Part shown: positions 18,373 to 27,313 of the stretch, in pieces
Position numbering within the stretch: position 1 is the first letter of the stretch
Layout: each line of letters opens with the position of its first letter
Origin: Myxococcota bacterium
GTDB taxonomy: Bacteria; Myxococcota_A; UBA9160; SMWR01
Direction: 5' to 3'
DNA: 64,000 nt
Assembly: GCA_039030075.1 (NCBI GenBank)
Contig: JBCCEW010000006.1
Span: forward strand, 62,001 to 126,000
Made by a program: the position numbers and the translations under genes
Notes under the pieces: model-generated
Databases searched by the model: none
The model's input: only the letters and a program-made list of their open reading frames with translations
Told to the model about the DNA's origin: nothing

Positions 18373-19542
18373 ATGGCGGCGCGAGACCCGGTGATCGTGG
18401 GCGTTGGACTCTCCGACTATCCGAAGGCGCCCGACCTCTCCGCCGTGGGCCATCACGCCCAGGCGCTACAGCGCGCGCTCGCCGACTGTGGCCTGGAGAA
18501 GTCGGCGATCGACGGCTTCCTCTCGACGGGTGGCATGGCGCCCGGGGACGATCCCGTCACCCTCGCCGAGACGCTCGGCATCGAGCACCGCTTCATCGAC
18601 GGGACGATGGTCGGCGGATCCTCCTTCGAGTTCCACGTGCAGCACGCGGTCGCTGCGCTGCGCGCCGGGCTGTGTGAGACCGCCGCCATCACCTACGGGT
18701 CCGACTACCTCTCGCGCATGGGGCGCGCCCTGGGTACGGGCGGTGGGCGCGGCGGTCGTCGCGTCGGCGGACCGATGCAGTTCGACGCTCCTTATGGCAA
18801 CTCGCTGGTGGGCGCCTACGCGATGGTGGCCCAGCGCCATATGTACGAGTTCGGCACCACCTCGGAGCAGCTGGCGGAGATCGCCGTCGGCGTCCGCGAG
18901 TACGCGGGCCTCAATCCGAACGCGCTCTACCGCGATCCGATCGGCGTCGAGGATGTGCTCGGTTCGCGCATGATCGCCGACCCGCTTCACAAGCTCGACT
19001 GCTGCGTGGTGTCGGACGGGGGCGGTGCGTTGATCCTGACCACCGAAGAACGCGCCCGTGATCTGCGCCAACCCGCCGTGTCGGTGCTCGGCGCCGCTGG
19101 CGGGATGACCCACTGGAACATCCACCAGATGGGCGACTTCACCCGCTCCGCCGCCGCGCGCTGCGCGCCCGAAGCCTTCGACCAGGCGGGGCTCACGCCG
19201 GCGGACGTCGACGTGCTCCAGTTCTACGACAGCTTCACCATCACGGTCCTGATGCTGCTCGAGGACGCGGGATTCTGCGCGAAGGGGGAGGGTGGCCCCT
19301 ACGTCGCCGAGGGGTTCCTGCGGCGTGGCGGTCGCCATCCCTTGAACACCGACGGTGGCGGGCTCTCGAGCTGTCACCCGGGCATGCGCGGGGTCTTCTT
19401 GCTGATCGAGTCGGTGCGACAGCTGCGCGGACAGGCGGGCGAGGCCCAGGTGCCCGACTGCGACGTCGCGCTCGCGATCGGGTCGGGTGGCTGGCTGTCG
19501 GCGATCGGGGCGGTGCTGCTCGGACGCGGAGGGAACGCTTGA
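18373..19542 (+). CDS. thiolase-superfamily protein, Ltp2-like (probable aldolase)
   Basis: The 389-residue protein has the SCP-x/thiolase fold (VIVGVGLSDYPKAPD, QLAEIAVGVREYAGLNPNAL, LNTDGGGLSSCHPGMRG). The site of the nucleophilic cysteine reads TMVGGSSFEFHVQHA, with no Cys, so classical thiolysis is unlikely. Cys-less thiolase-like proteins of the Ltp2 type act with a DUF35 partner as retro-aldolases that shorten steroid side chains. Here a DUF35 gene overlaps by one base (TGATG), which fits. FYDSFT near residue 285 is a candidate active-site block. A role in steroid or branched acyl-CoA breakdown is inference. Confidence 0.82.
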   Translation: MAARDPVIVGVGLSDYPKAPDLSAVGHHAQALQRALADCGLEKSAIDGFLSTGGMAPGDDPVTLAETLGIEHRFIDGTMVGGSSFEFHVQHAVAALRAGLCETAAITYGSDYLSRMGRALGTGGGRGGRRVGGPMQFDAPYGNSLVGAYAMVAQRHMYEFGTTSEQLAEIAVGVREYAGLNPNALYRDPIGVEDVLGSRMIADPLHKLDCCVVSDGGGALILTTEERARDLRQPAVSVLGAAGGMTHWNIHQMGDFTRSAAARCAPEAFDQAGLTPADVDVLQFYDSFTITVLMLLEDAGFCAKGEGGPYVAEGFLRRGGRHPLNTDGGGLSSCHPGMRGVFLLIESVRQLRGQAGEAQVPDCDVALAIGSGGWLSAIGAVLLGRGGNA

Positions 19543-19961
19543 TGGAAGTCGTGAAGGGCGTCGACTGGCAGAAGCCTCTGCCCGAGCCCGATCCGCTCTA
19601 CAGCGTCTTCTGGGAGGCGGCCGGCGAGGGACGGCTGCTCTACCAGCTGTGTCCGAACTGCGGTCATCGCCAGTTCTACCCCCGTCCCCTGTGTCTCGCC
19701 TGCGGCGCCGACCCGGAGTGGGCCGAGGCGTCGGGCGTCGGCGAGGTCTACACCTACACCGTGGTACGACAGTTCGGCGCGCCGCCCTTCAAGGACGAGC
19801 TGCCCTACGTCGTTGCGATGATCGCGCTCCCGGAAGGGGTGCAGATGCTCGGGAGCATCACCGATTGCGATGTCGACGCCGTGCGGATCGGCCTGCCGGT
19901 CGAGGCTTACGCGATCGCCGCCGGTGACGGGATCGGCATTCCGTTTTGGCGCCTGCGCTAG
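19542..19961 (+). CDS. DUF35/OB-fold zinc-ribbon acyl-CoA-associated protein
   Basis: The 139-residue product has a four-cysteine rubredoxin-like zinc ribbon (LCPNCGHRQFYPRPLCLACG) followed by an OB fold (GVGEVYTYTVVRQF). These are the two halves of DUF35 proteins that bind acyl-CoA and pair with thiolase-like enzymes. Its ATG overlaps the thiolase stop by one base, so the two are translationally coupled and probably form one complex. Confidence 0.87.
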   Translation: MEVVKGVDWQKPLPEPDPLYSVFWEAAGEGRLLYQLCPNCGHRQFYPRPLCLACGADPEWAEASGVGEVYTYTVVRQFGAPPFKDELPYVVAMIALPEGVQMLGSITDCDVDAVRIGLPVEAYAIAAGDGIGIPFWRLR

Positions 19962-19970
19962 GCCGACGCC

Positions 19971-20567
19971 TCAGCGCGCGGGCGCGCCCTGGGCGTTCAA
20001 GAGACCGAGCAGCTCCGAGAGGAACTCGGTCTGGCGCAGCACTCCTTCCCCCGAGAAGGGGTCGATGCCGAGCAACTCGCGGTGGAGCGGCGCCATCGTC
20101 GCGTAGCCCAGGATCAGCGAGTGGAAGCCGGTCACCACCCAGGGCAGGAGTGCCGGGTTCTTCTGAACGATCGCGTTCTTCTCGTGGGAGAGGAGCCGCG
20201 CCCGTTCGAAGAAGGGTCGGTACCAGCGGGCCAGCAAGAGCTCGAGCTGTTCGCCGCCGGCGAGCGTCGCGTACTGCAGGATCCGCGCGAGGTGCGGGTT
20301 GCGCGCGTGGAAGGCGACCTCGCGGGCAAGGCTGGCTTCGAGGTCGGGCTGCTCGACCGCGTCGTCGAGCAGCGCGAGGAACGGATCGAGGAGTCGCTCG
20401 AGCACGGCCTCGTAGAGCGCCCACTTGCTCGCGAAGTGGTTGTAGATGCCCTGAGGTCGGATCCCGACCCGATCCGCGATCTCGCCCAGGGAAGCGGCGT
20501 CGTAGCCCCGCTCGGCGAAGGCAGCTTCGGCCGCGTCGAGGATCCGCTCGGAGGTTCGCTTTCGCAC
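19971..20567 (-). CDS. TetR-family transcriptional regulator
   Basis: The 198-residue product begins with a TetR helix-turn-helix (ILDAAEAAFAERGYDAASLG, then IADRVGIRPQGIYNHFASKW), followed by a helical ligand domain. The start is GTG at 20567. It is divergent from the KstD-like flavoprotein gene, and the AT-rich gap between them holds a long inverted repeat, its likely operator. It probably represses the flavoprotein-P450 operon and itself until a lipid CoA ester or sterol-like ligand binds; the ligand is inference. Confidence 0.88.
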   Translation of the reverse strand: MRKRTSERILDAAEAAFAERGYDAASLGEIADRVGIRPQGIYNHFASKWALYEAVLERLLDPFLALLDDAVEQPDLEASLAREVAFHARNPHLARILQYATLAGGEQLELLLARWYRPFFERARLLSHEKNAIVQKNPALLPWVVTGFHSLILGYATMAPLHRELLGIDPFSGEGVLRQTEFLSELLGLLNAQGAPAR

Positions 20568-20598
20568 CCGGTCAGGCTACCCGGACGGCCCGGAAGTT

Positions 20599-20639
20599 AC
20601 CAGTTGACAACCATTCACAAAATCTCCTATTCAACTGGT
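20599..20639. promoter_or_regulatory. inverted-repeat operator with embedded promoter between tetR and flavoprotein genes
   Basis: ACCAGTTGA (20599-20607) is repeated exactly as TCAACTGGT at 20631-20639, 32 bp centre to centre, about three helical turns. A TTGACA (20604-20609) overlaps the left arm, and a weak -10-like TATTCA (20628-20633) overlaps the right arm, so bound repressor would cover a rightward promoter. The region is strikingly AT-rich for this genome. Confidence 0.6.
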
Positions 20640-20681
20640 TCCTCTAATTTTTTCGGCACCTCCAACCGCGGGAGCCCGCGC

Positions 20682-22145
20682 ATGCCCGAAGCCGCTTCGA
20701 ACCCGCTCCGCAGCGGTCCCGCCACGGCCCTGCCGGCCGCCGCCGTGCCGTCCTGGGATGCCACGGACGATGTCCTGATCGTGGGGCTCGGTGCCGCTGG
20801 CGCGTGCGCCGCCATCGAGGCGGGTCGGGCGGGCGCCCGGGTGCGGGTGCTCGAGCGCGCGGGCGGGGGCGGAGGCACCACCGCCGCCTCGGACGGGATG
20901 ATGTACTTCGGCGGGGGAACCTCCCTGCAGCGCGCCTGCGGCTTCGAGGACAGCGTCGACGCGATGGTCGACTACCTGATGGCCTCGTGCGGTCCCGAGC
21001 CCGACGAAGCGCGCATCCGCGCCTACTGCGAGGCGAGCGTGGAGCACGTCGATTGGCTGGTGGAGCTCGGCGTCCCCTTCAAGGCCGAGTTCTACCCCCT
21101 GCGCATGCTGTCGCCCGGCGAGGAAGGCCTGACCTACTCGGGCAACGAGCTCGTCCATCCGTTTCGCGACCTGGCGAAACCCGCGCCGCGCGCCCACATG
21201 CCGCAGAAGGAAGGACAGGCCGGTGCCTTCCTGATGCAGACGCTGATGGCGGCCGCCGAGTCTTCTGGTGCGACGATCGAGGCGAACACTCTGTGCGAAC
21301 GTCTCATCGTCGACGAAGCCGGCCGGGTCGTCGGCGTGCACGCCATCGTCGCGGGTGAGCCCCGCCACTACCGCGCCGAACGCGGCGTGGTGCTGTGCGC
21401 GGGCGGCTTCATCAACAACAAGGACATGATCCGCCAGTACGCACCGGCGCTGCGCAAGGCACGGTTCCGCGCCAGCACCGAGGGCGACGACGGGCGCGGC
21501 ATCCGCATGGGTATGGGCGCTGGCGGCGCCGCCATCCGCATGCACATGGGTTCGGTAACGCTGCCCTTCTACCCGCCAAAGCAGCTCATGCAGGGCATCT
21601 TCGTCAACAAGTACGGGCAGCGCTTCATGCCCGAGGACGTCTATCAGGGGCGAGCCGGCGAGGTTGCCCTGCTTCAGCAGGGCGGCGAGGTCTGGCTGAT
21701 CCTCGACGACGAGAGCTTCGAGCGCCCCGTTTTCGCCGGCGGTGAGATCCACGCCGCCGAGACCGTGGAAGAACTCGAGACGGAACTCGGCTTCGCCGCC
21801 GGGACTCTCCAGTCCACCGTCGCGCTCTACAACGAGAACGCGGCGCGGGGCGAGGATCCCGTCTTCCACAAGTCAACCGAGTACGTGAAGCCGCTGGCAA
21901 CGCCGCCCTTCGGCGCGATCGATCTCTCCTGGGACAAGGCGATCTACGCCGCCTTCACCCTCGGTGGGCTCTCCACCGACACGGAGGCGCGCGTGCTCGA
22001 CGCCGACGGCGCGCCGATCGCCGGACTGTGGGCCGCCGGTCGGACCGCCGCTTCGATCTCTTCGCCCGGGTACAGCAGCGGGACGTCGATCGGAGAAGCG
22101 CAGATCTTCGGTCGCATCGCAGGGCGCGGCGCCGCAGCCGCATGA
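20682..22145 (+). CDS. FAD-dependent oxidoreductase, KstD/fumarate-reductase flavoprotein type
   Basis: The 487-residue product has the FAD-binding DVLIVGLGAAGACAAIEAGR near residue 30, the GGGGGTTAASDGMMYFGGG segment, and a C-terminal FTLGGLSTDTEARVLDADG block with GLWAAGRTAAS for FAD. This is the 3-ketosteroid dehydrogenase/fumarate reductase flavoprotein family. The C-terminal sequence is closest in feel to 3-oxosteroid 1-dehydrogenases, but the substrate is not proven. It leads a probable two-gene operon with the P450 gene 42 bp downstream, under the TetR-type operator. Confidence 0.85.
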   Translation: MPEAASNPLRSGPATALPAAAVPSWDATDDVLIVGLGAAGACAAIEAGRAGARVRVLERAGGGGGTTAASDGMMYFGGGTSLQRACGFEDSVDAMVDYLMASCGPEPDEARIRAYCEASVEHVDWLVELGVPFKAEFYPLRMLSPGEEGLTYSGNELVHPFRDLAKPAPRAHMPQKEGQAGAFLMQTLMAAAESSGATIEANTLCERLIVDEAGRVVGVHAIVAGEPRHYRAERGVVLCAGGFINNKDMIRQYAPALRKARFRASTEGDDGRGIRMGMGAGGAAIRMHMGSVTLPFYPPKQLMQGIFVNKYGQRFMPEDVYQGRAGEVALLQQGGEVWLILDDESFERPVFAGGEIHAAETVEELETELGFAAGTLQSTVALYNENAARGEDPVFHKSTEYVKPLATPPFGAIDLSWDKAIYAAFTLGGLSTDTEARVLDADGAPIAGLWAAGRTAASISSPGYSSGTSIGEAQIFGRIAGRGAAAA

Positions 22146-22187
22146 ACGGGCGGGGCCGCCCGTCCCGCCTCACAGGAGTCGACATCG

Positions 22188-23366
22188 ATGGTCCAGTACC
22201 ACCCCTTCATGGACGAGGTCCGCTTCGGCGACCCCTATCCGGTCTACGAGCGCATCCGCGCCGAAGAGCCCATCTACTATGTCGAGGAGTACGACTGTTG
22301 GTTCTTGTCGCGTTTCGAGGACATCTGGCGCGCCGGTCCCGACTTCAAGCACTTCACGGCCACTGAAGGGACCACACCGCTGCATCTGTTGACGAAGGAC
22401 ACGCCACTGAACTTGTCCTTCGCGAGCATGGACCCGCCCCAGCACTCGAAGTACCGCGCCCAGGTCGCGTCGCTCTTCAAGCCGGGAGCGGTGAAGCGCG
22501 TGGAGTCGGACTTGCGCCCGATCGTCACCGAGCTCGTCGACGCGATCGTCGAGCGTGGCCGCTGCGATTTCGTGCAGGACCTGGCTGCCCAGGTATCGGT
22601 GCGGGGCGCGCTCTCGACGATCGGTCTGCCGCTCGAGCTCGCCGACCAGGCGCTCGGTTGGGTGAACGGGATCTTCTTCCGCCGCGACGATCACTGGGGC
22701 TCCACCGAGAAGAGTGACGAGGCCGGCAAGGAGATGTTCTTCACGATCCTCGACCACGTGAAGGCGCTGCGGAAGAACCCGGGCCAGGCGAAGGGCGTCC
22801 TGGAGCTCGTGATGAACACCGACGTCGATGGCGACAAGATGGACGACTTCCGTCTCGCTTCGCTGGCGAGCGTGATTCTCATCGGGGGCACCGACACGCT
22901 GCCGAAGGCGCTCGCGGCGACGCTCTACCGGCTCTGGCAGCACCCCGACCAGCGCGCGCAGCTGGCCGGCGACCTCAGCCTCGCCCAGGACGCCTTCCTC
23001 GAGGGTCTGCGTCTCGATACGCCGACCCAGCATCTGGGCCGCACCGTCACCGCCGAGGTCGAGTTCGGTGGGCACGTCTTCAAGCCCGGCCAGAAGTGCA
23101 TGTTCATGTGGGCGTCCGCCAACCGCGACGAAGCCGAATTCGAGGCGCCGACCGAGTACCGCATGCTGCGCCGCCCGCCGCGGATGCTCGCCTTCGGCCA
23201 CGGCGTCCACATGTGCCTCGGCAAGCACGTCGCGCTGATGGAGGCGCGGATCACCCTCGAAGAAGTCATGCGACGTCTCCCCGAGTACGAGATCGACGAG
23301 GCGGGGGCCGTGCGCAACCGCACCGAGTTCGTGCAGGGGTGGCTGGAGCTGCCGGCGACCTTCTAG
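22188..23366 (+). CDS. cytochrome P450
   Basis: The 392-residue product is a complete soluble bacterial P450. The haem-binding loop is FGHGVHMCLGKHVA (Cys thiolate), the I-helix oxygen-activation site is ILIGGTDTLPKAL, and the K-helix ExxR is in FLEGLRLDTP. No ferredoxin or ferredoxin reductase gene is adjacent, so electrons come from elsewhere. It follows the KstD-like flavoprotein and probably hydroxylates a terpenoid or sterol-like substrate; this is inferred from context only. Confidence 0.93.
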   Translation: MVQYHPFMDEVRFGDPYPVYERIRAEEPIYYVEEYDCWFLSRFEDIWRAGPDFKHFTATEGTTPLHLLTKDTPLNLSFASMDPPQHSKYRAQVASLFKPGAVKRVESDLRPIVTELVDAIVERGRCDFVQDLAAQVSVRGALSTIGLPLELADQALGWVNGIFFRRDDHWGSTEKSDEAGKEMFFTILDHVKALRKNPGQAKGVLELVMNTDVDGDKMDDFRLASLASVILIGGTDTLPKALAATLYRLWQHPDQRAQLAGDLSLAQDAFLEGLRLDTPTQHLGRTVTAEVEFGGHVFKPGQKCMFMWASANRDEAEFEAPTEYRMLRRPPRMLAFGHGVHMCLGKHVALMEARITLEEVMRRLPEYEIDEAGAVRNRTEFVQGWLELPATF

Positions 23367-23376
23367 GGGTTTCGCG

Positions 23377-24381
23377 TCAGGGTCCGCTCGACACCGACGG
23401 CGGAGCCGGGGACGTGAAGCCCCCCACGTAGGTTCCCTGGTGGCCGCGCGCGAGCCAGACCGATCCGCCTTCCGTCACGGCGAGGGCCGCCACGTCGCGC
23501 AGGGCGAGCTCACGGAACGAAGTCACCTGGCGCCAGGCGCCGGCGAACCGCGTCACCAGTCCGCGTCGGTCGCTGATCGCGAAGGCGCCGGTGGCGAGGG
23601 GCGCCAGCGCCGTGACGCGTTCGCCCCGCAGCGACCAGTGCACCTCACCGCTGGCGTCGACCTCGGCAAGGCCGTCGTCGGTTCCGATCCAGGCACTCGC
23701 TTCCGGACCCAGCGCGAGACACAGCACGTCCGGCGTGGTTCCCGTGGAGCGCCAGATCGCCCGCCAACCGGCCGCGTCGTAGCGCCACACCCGACCTCCG
23801 CTCGCAGCGAGGACGCCGGCCTCGGGGTCGGCGGCGAAGGCATCGACGGCAGCGAGGGTCGGGAGCGGCACGCGCATCCAGATGCCTTCGGGGCCGACGC
23901 GCCAGAGCGAATCGCTCACCACCCAACGGTCGTCACCGAAGCTCGCGATCGCGCGGATCGGTCCCTTCGGACCCCGGCCCACCGAGCTTCGCGGCAGCCA
24001 GGCGGAGTCCTGCCGTTCGAAGACCGCGCCCTGCTCGGTGCCGAGCCAGAGCGCTCCTCGCGGGTCGACATGGATGGCGGTGAAGCGACCTGCGCGCGCG
24101 CGTCCGTCGGAATCGGGGAGGGCGATCCTGCGGCTCTCCCCGCCGTCGGGATCGAGTCGTTCGACGCCGCGTCGCGACACAGTGACCACGCCGCCGCCGG
24201 GCTGCTTCGTCAGCAACGCCGCGGGGCTCGGGCTCACCCGCTCGAAGATCCGGCGCAGCGGCTGCTCCGGCAGGTCGAGGTCAGGGGACGCCGGGGCGTC
24301 GAGTTTCCCGACCGAGGCCATGCCGAGCAGCAGACACCCCATTCCCCATGCGATTCCAGTCGCCGATCCGGGCCACGCCAT
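23377..24381 (-). CDS. secreted beta-propeller-like protein
   Basis: The 334-residue product starts with a hydrophobic export signal (ATGIAWGMGCLLLGMASVG), with a possible lipobox cysteine at about residue 16. At least five blade-like repeats follow, such as FTAIHVDPRGALWLGTEQGA, VLCLALGPEASAWIGTDDGL and VAALAVTEGGSVWLARGHQG. These resemble two-component-regulator propeller repeats. No enzymatic motif is seen. The ATG at 24381 has GGAGG upstream. It is convergent with the P450 gene. Confidence 0.72.
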   Translation of the reverse strand: MAWPGSATGIAWGMGCLLLGMASVGKLDAPASPDLDLPEQPLRRIFERVSPSPAALLTKQPGGGVVTVSRRGVERLDPDGGESRRIALPDSDGRARAGRFTAIHVDPRGALWLGTEQGAVFERQDSAWLPRSSVGRGPKGPIRAIASFGDDRWVVSDSLWRVGPEGIWMRVPLPTLAAVDAFAADPEAGVLAASGGRVWRYDAAGWRAIWRSTGTTPDVLCLALGPEASAWIGTDDGLAEVDASGEVHWSLRGERVTALAPLATGAFAISDRRGLVTRFAGAWRQVTSFRELALRDVAALAVTEGGSVWLARGHQGTYVGGFTSPAPPSVSSGP

Positions 24382-24503
24382 GGGCACCTCCAGCGCGGGG
24401 GGTCGGTACCCGTATCGGCAGCTCGGCGGGCGGCATTGAGGGCTGCTAACCATCCGATCTGGAGGGGGTTTTTCGCTGTTCCCGCGGCGGCGGCCGGGGC
24501 GGG

Positions 24504-25733
24504 CTAGCCGCAGGGCGGTCCGACGTAGCGGGCGCGCGGCCGGATCAGCCGCGCGTCGGCCCCCTGCTCGAGCAGGTGCGCGATCCAGCCGGCGCTGCGC
24601 GCGATCCCGACGAGCGCGAGGGCGGCACCACTCGGGAGCCCCAGTCCGCGCCGAAGCGCGACGGTGGCGAAGTCGATGTTCGGCGCGCGCCCGATCAGGC
24701 GTTGGCTCTCGGCGCCGATCGCCGCCGCGAGATCGGCTTCCGCGTTGGATCCGCCGGCCGCGGCCAGCTGCGCGGACAGCGCGACCGCACGCGGGTCCCC
24801 GTCGGCGTAGAGCGGATGCCCGAAGCCGGGCAGGCGCTCGCCGCGTCGCAAGCGCGCGGCGAGGACCTCGGCCGCCCGCTCGGGTCGCCCGACCTCCTCG
24901 AAGAGGGCTTCGACGCGTTCGGTCATGCCCCCGTGCAGCACACCGCGTAGCGCGGACAAGCCGGCCACCACGGCCGCGTAGGCGCTGGCTCCCGCCGACG
25001 TCACGCAACGCACCGTGAAGGTGCTCACATTGAGTTCGTGGTCGGCCCAGAGGATCAACGCGGCTTCGATCACTTCCCGCGCCGCGCGTCGACGGGGTGC
25101 CCAGGCGAGCTGGAGCCGTTTGGCGATCCCCGTTTCGGGGCTGGCCGTCTGGCGGCCCGTCGCCACACCCGTCACGAGCTCGAGAATGTGGGCCCCGTGT
25201 CGACGCAACAGAGACACGTCGCGCGTGTAGCCGGTCGCGTCTTCGGCCGCCGCTGCCAGCAGCACGCTCGCGAACGCCTCGAGCGGGGGAAGATGGTCGA
25301 GCGCCTGGCGTCGCTTCCAGGCCGAGGGCCAGCTGCGCCCGCTCTCGGGCAGGCCGGCGTCGAGCGGAAGGCCCCAGAGCCAGCCGGCGACCTGTTCGAA
25401 GCGGTGGGAACGCGCGAGGGCCGTCGCATCGCGGCCGCGGTAGAAGAGGCGTCCCGCGTCGATGCGGGTGATCGCGCTCTCGAGAACGGGAGCGCCGAAG
25501 TGCAGGGTTTCCTGGGCCGCCTTGGCCGGATCGCGGCGCGCCTCGCGACGCTGCTGCAGTCGTTCGATGTCCGAGGCGTCGTAGCGCCGGGCACGCGTCC
25601 CGGGCTGGGCCTCGGAGCGGATCAAGCCCCGGCTGACGTAGGCGTAGAGAGTGTCCCGGCGGACACCGAGGCGCCGGGCCGCCTCGGCCGCGTCGAGCCA
25701 GGCGCCGCCCGCGGGCGAGAGGTTCTGCTCCAT
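24504..25733 (-). CDS. citrate synthase-family protein with N-terminal helix-turn-helix domain
   Basis: The 409-residue product begins with a MerR/excisionase-like helix-turn-helix (WLDAAEAARRLGVRRDTLYA, then YVSRGLI), followed by a citrate synthase fold from about residue 75. The catalytic His/His/Asp positions are present as VLHGGM, GFGHPLYADGDPRA and NIDFATVAL. It may be an enzyme, an autoregulator, or both. It is divergent from a second citrate synthase gene, with palindromic AT-rich sequence between, a layout also seen around other HTH-citrate synthases. Confidence 0.83.
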   Translation of the reverse strand: MEQNLSPAGGAWLDAAEAARRLGVRRDTLYAYVSRGLIRSEAQPGTRARRYDASDIERLQQRREARRDPAKAAQETLHFGAPVLESAITRIDAGRLFYRGRDATALARSHRFEQVAGWLWGLPLDAGLPESGRSWPSAWKRRQALDHLPPLEAFASVLLAAAAEDATGYTRDVSLLRRHGAHILELVTGVATGRQTASPETGIAKRLQLAWAPRRRAAREVIEAALILWADHELNVSTFTVRCVTSAGASAYAAVVAGLSALRGVLHGGMTERVEALFEEVGRPERAAEVLAARLRRGERLPGFGHPLYADGDPRAVALSAQLAAAGGSNAEADLAAAIGAESQRLIGRAPNIDFATVALRRGLGLPSGAALALVGIARSAGWIAHLLEQGADARLIRPRARYVGPPCG

Positions 25734-25735
25734 TA

Positions 25736-25769
25736 CTTGATTTAATCATCAAGATTGACAATATTCAAG
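25736..25769. promoter_or_regulatory. palindromic operator between the two citrate synthase genes
   Basis: CTTGAT-N6-ATCAAG (25736-25753) is a perfect interrupted palindrome. It is followed by TTGA-N6-TCAA (25755-25768). The tract is very AT-rich. On the minus strand, TTGAAT and TTAAAT in this tract are 17 bp apart, which would give a nearly leaderless transcript for the HTH-citrate synthase. It is the likely binding site of the HTH domain encoded next to it. Confidence 0.5.
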
Positions 25770-25815
25770 CATCGATCTAGCTCTCTCGGTGCGCGCCAAC
25801 GCCCGGGAGGACTTC

Positions 25816-27027
25816 ATGCAACAACCGCCCCAGCAGTTCCCGCTCTCGCGCGGGCTCGAAAACGTCGCCATCGCCGAGACCCGCCTCTCACGGGTGGACG
25901 GCGATGCCGGCGAGCTCGTCATCGGGGGGTACGCGCTCGAAGAGCTGGCGTCCCGGGCCGAGTTCGAGGAGACGCTCTTCCTGCTCTGGAACGACCGGTT
26001 GCCCACGCTGGCCGAGCTGGCGGGTTTGCACGGGGAGCTCGCCTCCCGGCGCGCCTTGCCCGCGCCGACGCTGGCGCTGCTCGAGGCGGCGGCCGCGGCC
26101 GATGTCGCGCCGATGGATGCGCTGCGGATGGCGATCGGCAGTCTGGGGGTGGGCGAGCCCGCATTGCACGCCACCGAGCTCCAGGCCGAGCCGAACCCGG
26201 CGAACCAACAGCGCGCGCTGCGGCTCGTGGCCGCGGTTCCCACCGCCGTCGCCGCCTTTGCCCGGCTGCAGCGGGGCGTTGCACCGGTGGCTCCGGATCC
26301 GTCGCTCGGACACGCTGCGAACTACCTGTGGATGTTGAACGGTGAGCCGCCGAAGCCCGAAGTGGTTCGCGCCCTCGGTACGTACCTGAACACGGCCGTC
26401 GACCACGGAATGAACGCATCGACGTTCACCGCGCGGGTCGTCACGAGCACGCGCTCCGACATCGGCTCCGCGATCGTGGCGGCACTCGGAGCCCTGAAGG
26501 GTCCGCTCCACGGCGGGGCTCCGGGCCCCGCTCTCGACATGGTGATCCACCTGCAAGAGGAGGCGGAGCGCAGCGGGGAGTCCCTCGATTCGCTGGCCGA
26601 GCGATGGGTGCACGACGCGCTCGACGCGGGACGCCGCATCATGGGATTCGGCCATCGCGTCTACCGAGTGCGGGACCCGCGCGCCGATGTGCTCGGGGCG
26701 GCGGTGGATCGCCTGTTCCCCGACCCGGCGGCCGCCTCCCTGCCTCGGGCGGCCCGCGAAGTAGAGGCCGTAGTCCTGCGCGTGCTGGCCGAGCGCAAGC
26801 CCGACCGTCCGCTCCAGACGAACGTCGAGTTCTACACGGCGCTGCTCCTGGCGGGCATCGGACTGCCGACGCCGCTCTTCACGCCGACCTTCGCGGTGGC
26901 GCGGGTGGTGGGCTGGACGGCCCACGTGCTCGAACAGATCGAGGAAGATCGACTGATTCGTCCGCGGGTCCACTACGCGGGCGAACTCGGCCGGCGCTGG
27001 CTTTCGCCCGACGAGCGGGCCGCGTAG
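25816..27027 (+). CDS. citrate/2-methylcitrate synthase-family protein
   Basis: The 403-residue product has the citrate synthase fold with both catalytic histidines (GPLHGGAPG and GFGHRVYRVRDPRA). The usual catalytic Asp is Glu here: NVEFYTALLLAG, codons AAC-GTC-GAG at about 26821. Paralogues with this change are known, but their activity is uncertain. The enzyme would condense oxaloacetate with acetyl- or propionyl-CoA. GGGAGG lies just before the ATG. It is divergent from the HTH-citrate synthase gene. Confidence 0.85.
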   Translation: MQQPPQQFPLSRGLENVAIAETRLSRVDGDAGELVIGGYALEELASRAEFEETLFLLWNDRLPTLAELAGLHGELASRRALPAPTLALLEAAAAADVAPMDALRMAIGSLGVGEPALHATELQAEPNPANQQRALRLVAAVPTAVAAFARLQRGVAPVAPDPSLGHAANYLWMLNGEPPKPEVVRALGTYLNTAVDHGMNASTFTARVVTSTRSDIGSAIVAALGALKGPLHGGAPGPALDMVIHLQEEAERSGESLDSLAERWVHDALDAGRRIMGFGHRVYRVRDPRADVLGAAVDRLFPDPAAASLPRAAREVEAVVLRVLAERKPDRPLQTNVEFYTALLLAGIGLPTPLFTPTFAVARVVGWTAHVLEQIEEDRLIRPRVHYAGELGRRWLSPDERAA

Positions 27028-27313
27028 GCCGTTCGCAGGAAGCGTCGCCCGTTCGAGAGACCTCTCGGGCAAGGCCCGAGCGTCGTCTGGACCGCGCCCA
27101 TGGTCGGAATCCGACGCCGTAGGGTCCCCCTCGGCCCGGATCGGCCTCCACCGACGGGGGTCGGCCTCGGCTTCCCCCGGACCCTCCGGGCGAGTAGCAT
27201 CCCGCCGCCGCGCGAGCCCTGCCTCGGGGTCCGGTGACTCGGGTCACAGCGCCCGTCAGCGGGATCACCGAGACCCGCGTGGGGGCTGACCAGCGGCGGA
27301 GTACGGGGGAGAC
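27028..27313. other. intergenic region with no recognised feature
   Basis: These 286 bp between the citrate synthase and the retropepsin-like gene have no credible open frame. I see short GC-rich repeats (CCGGATCGG, CCGACGGGGG) but no convincing terminator or promoter. Confidence 0.5.
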
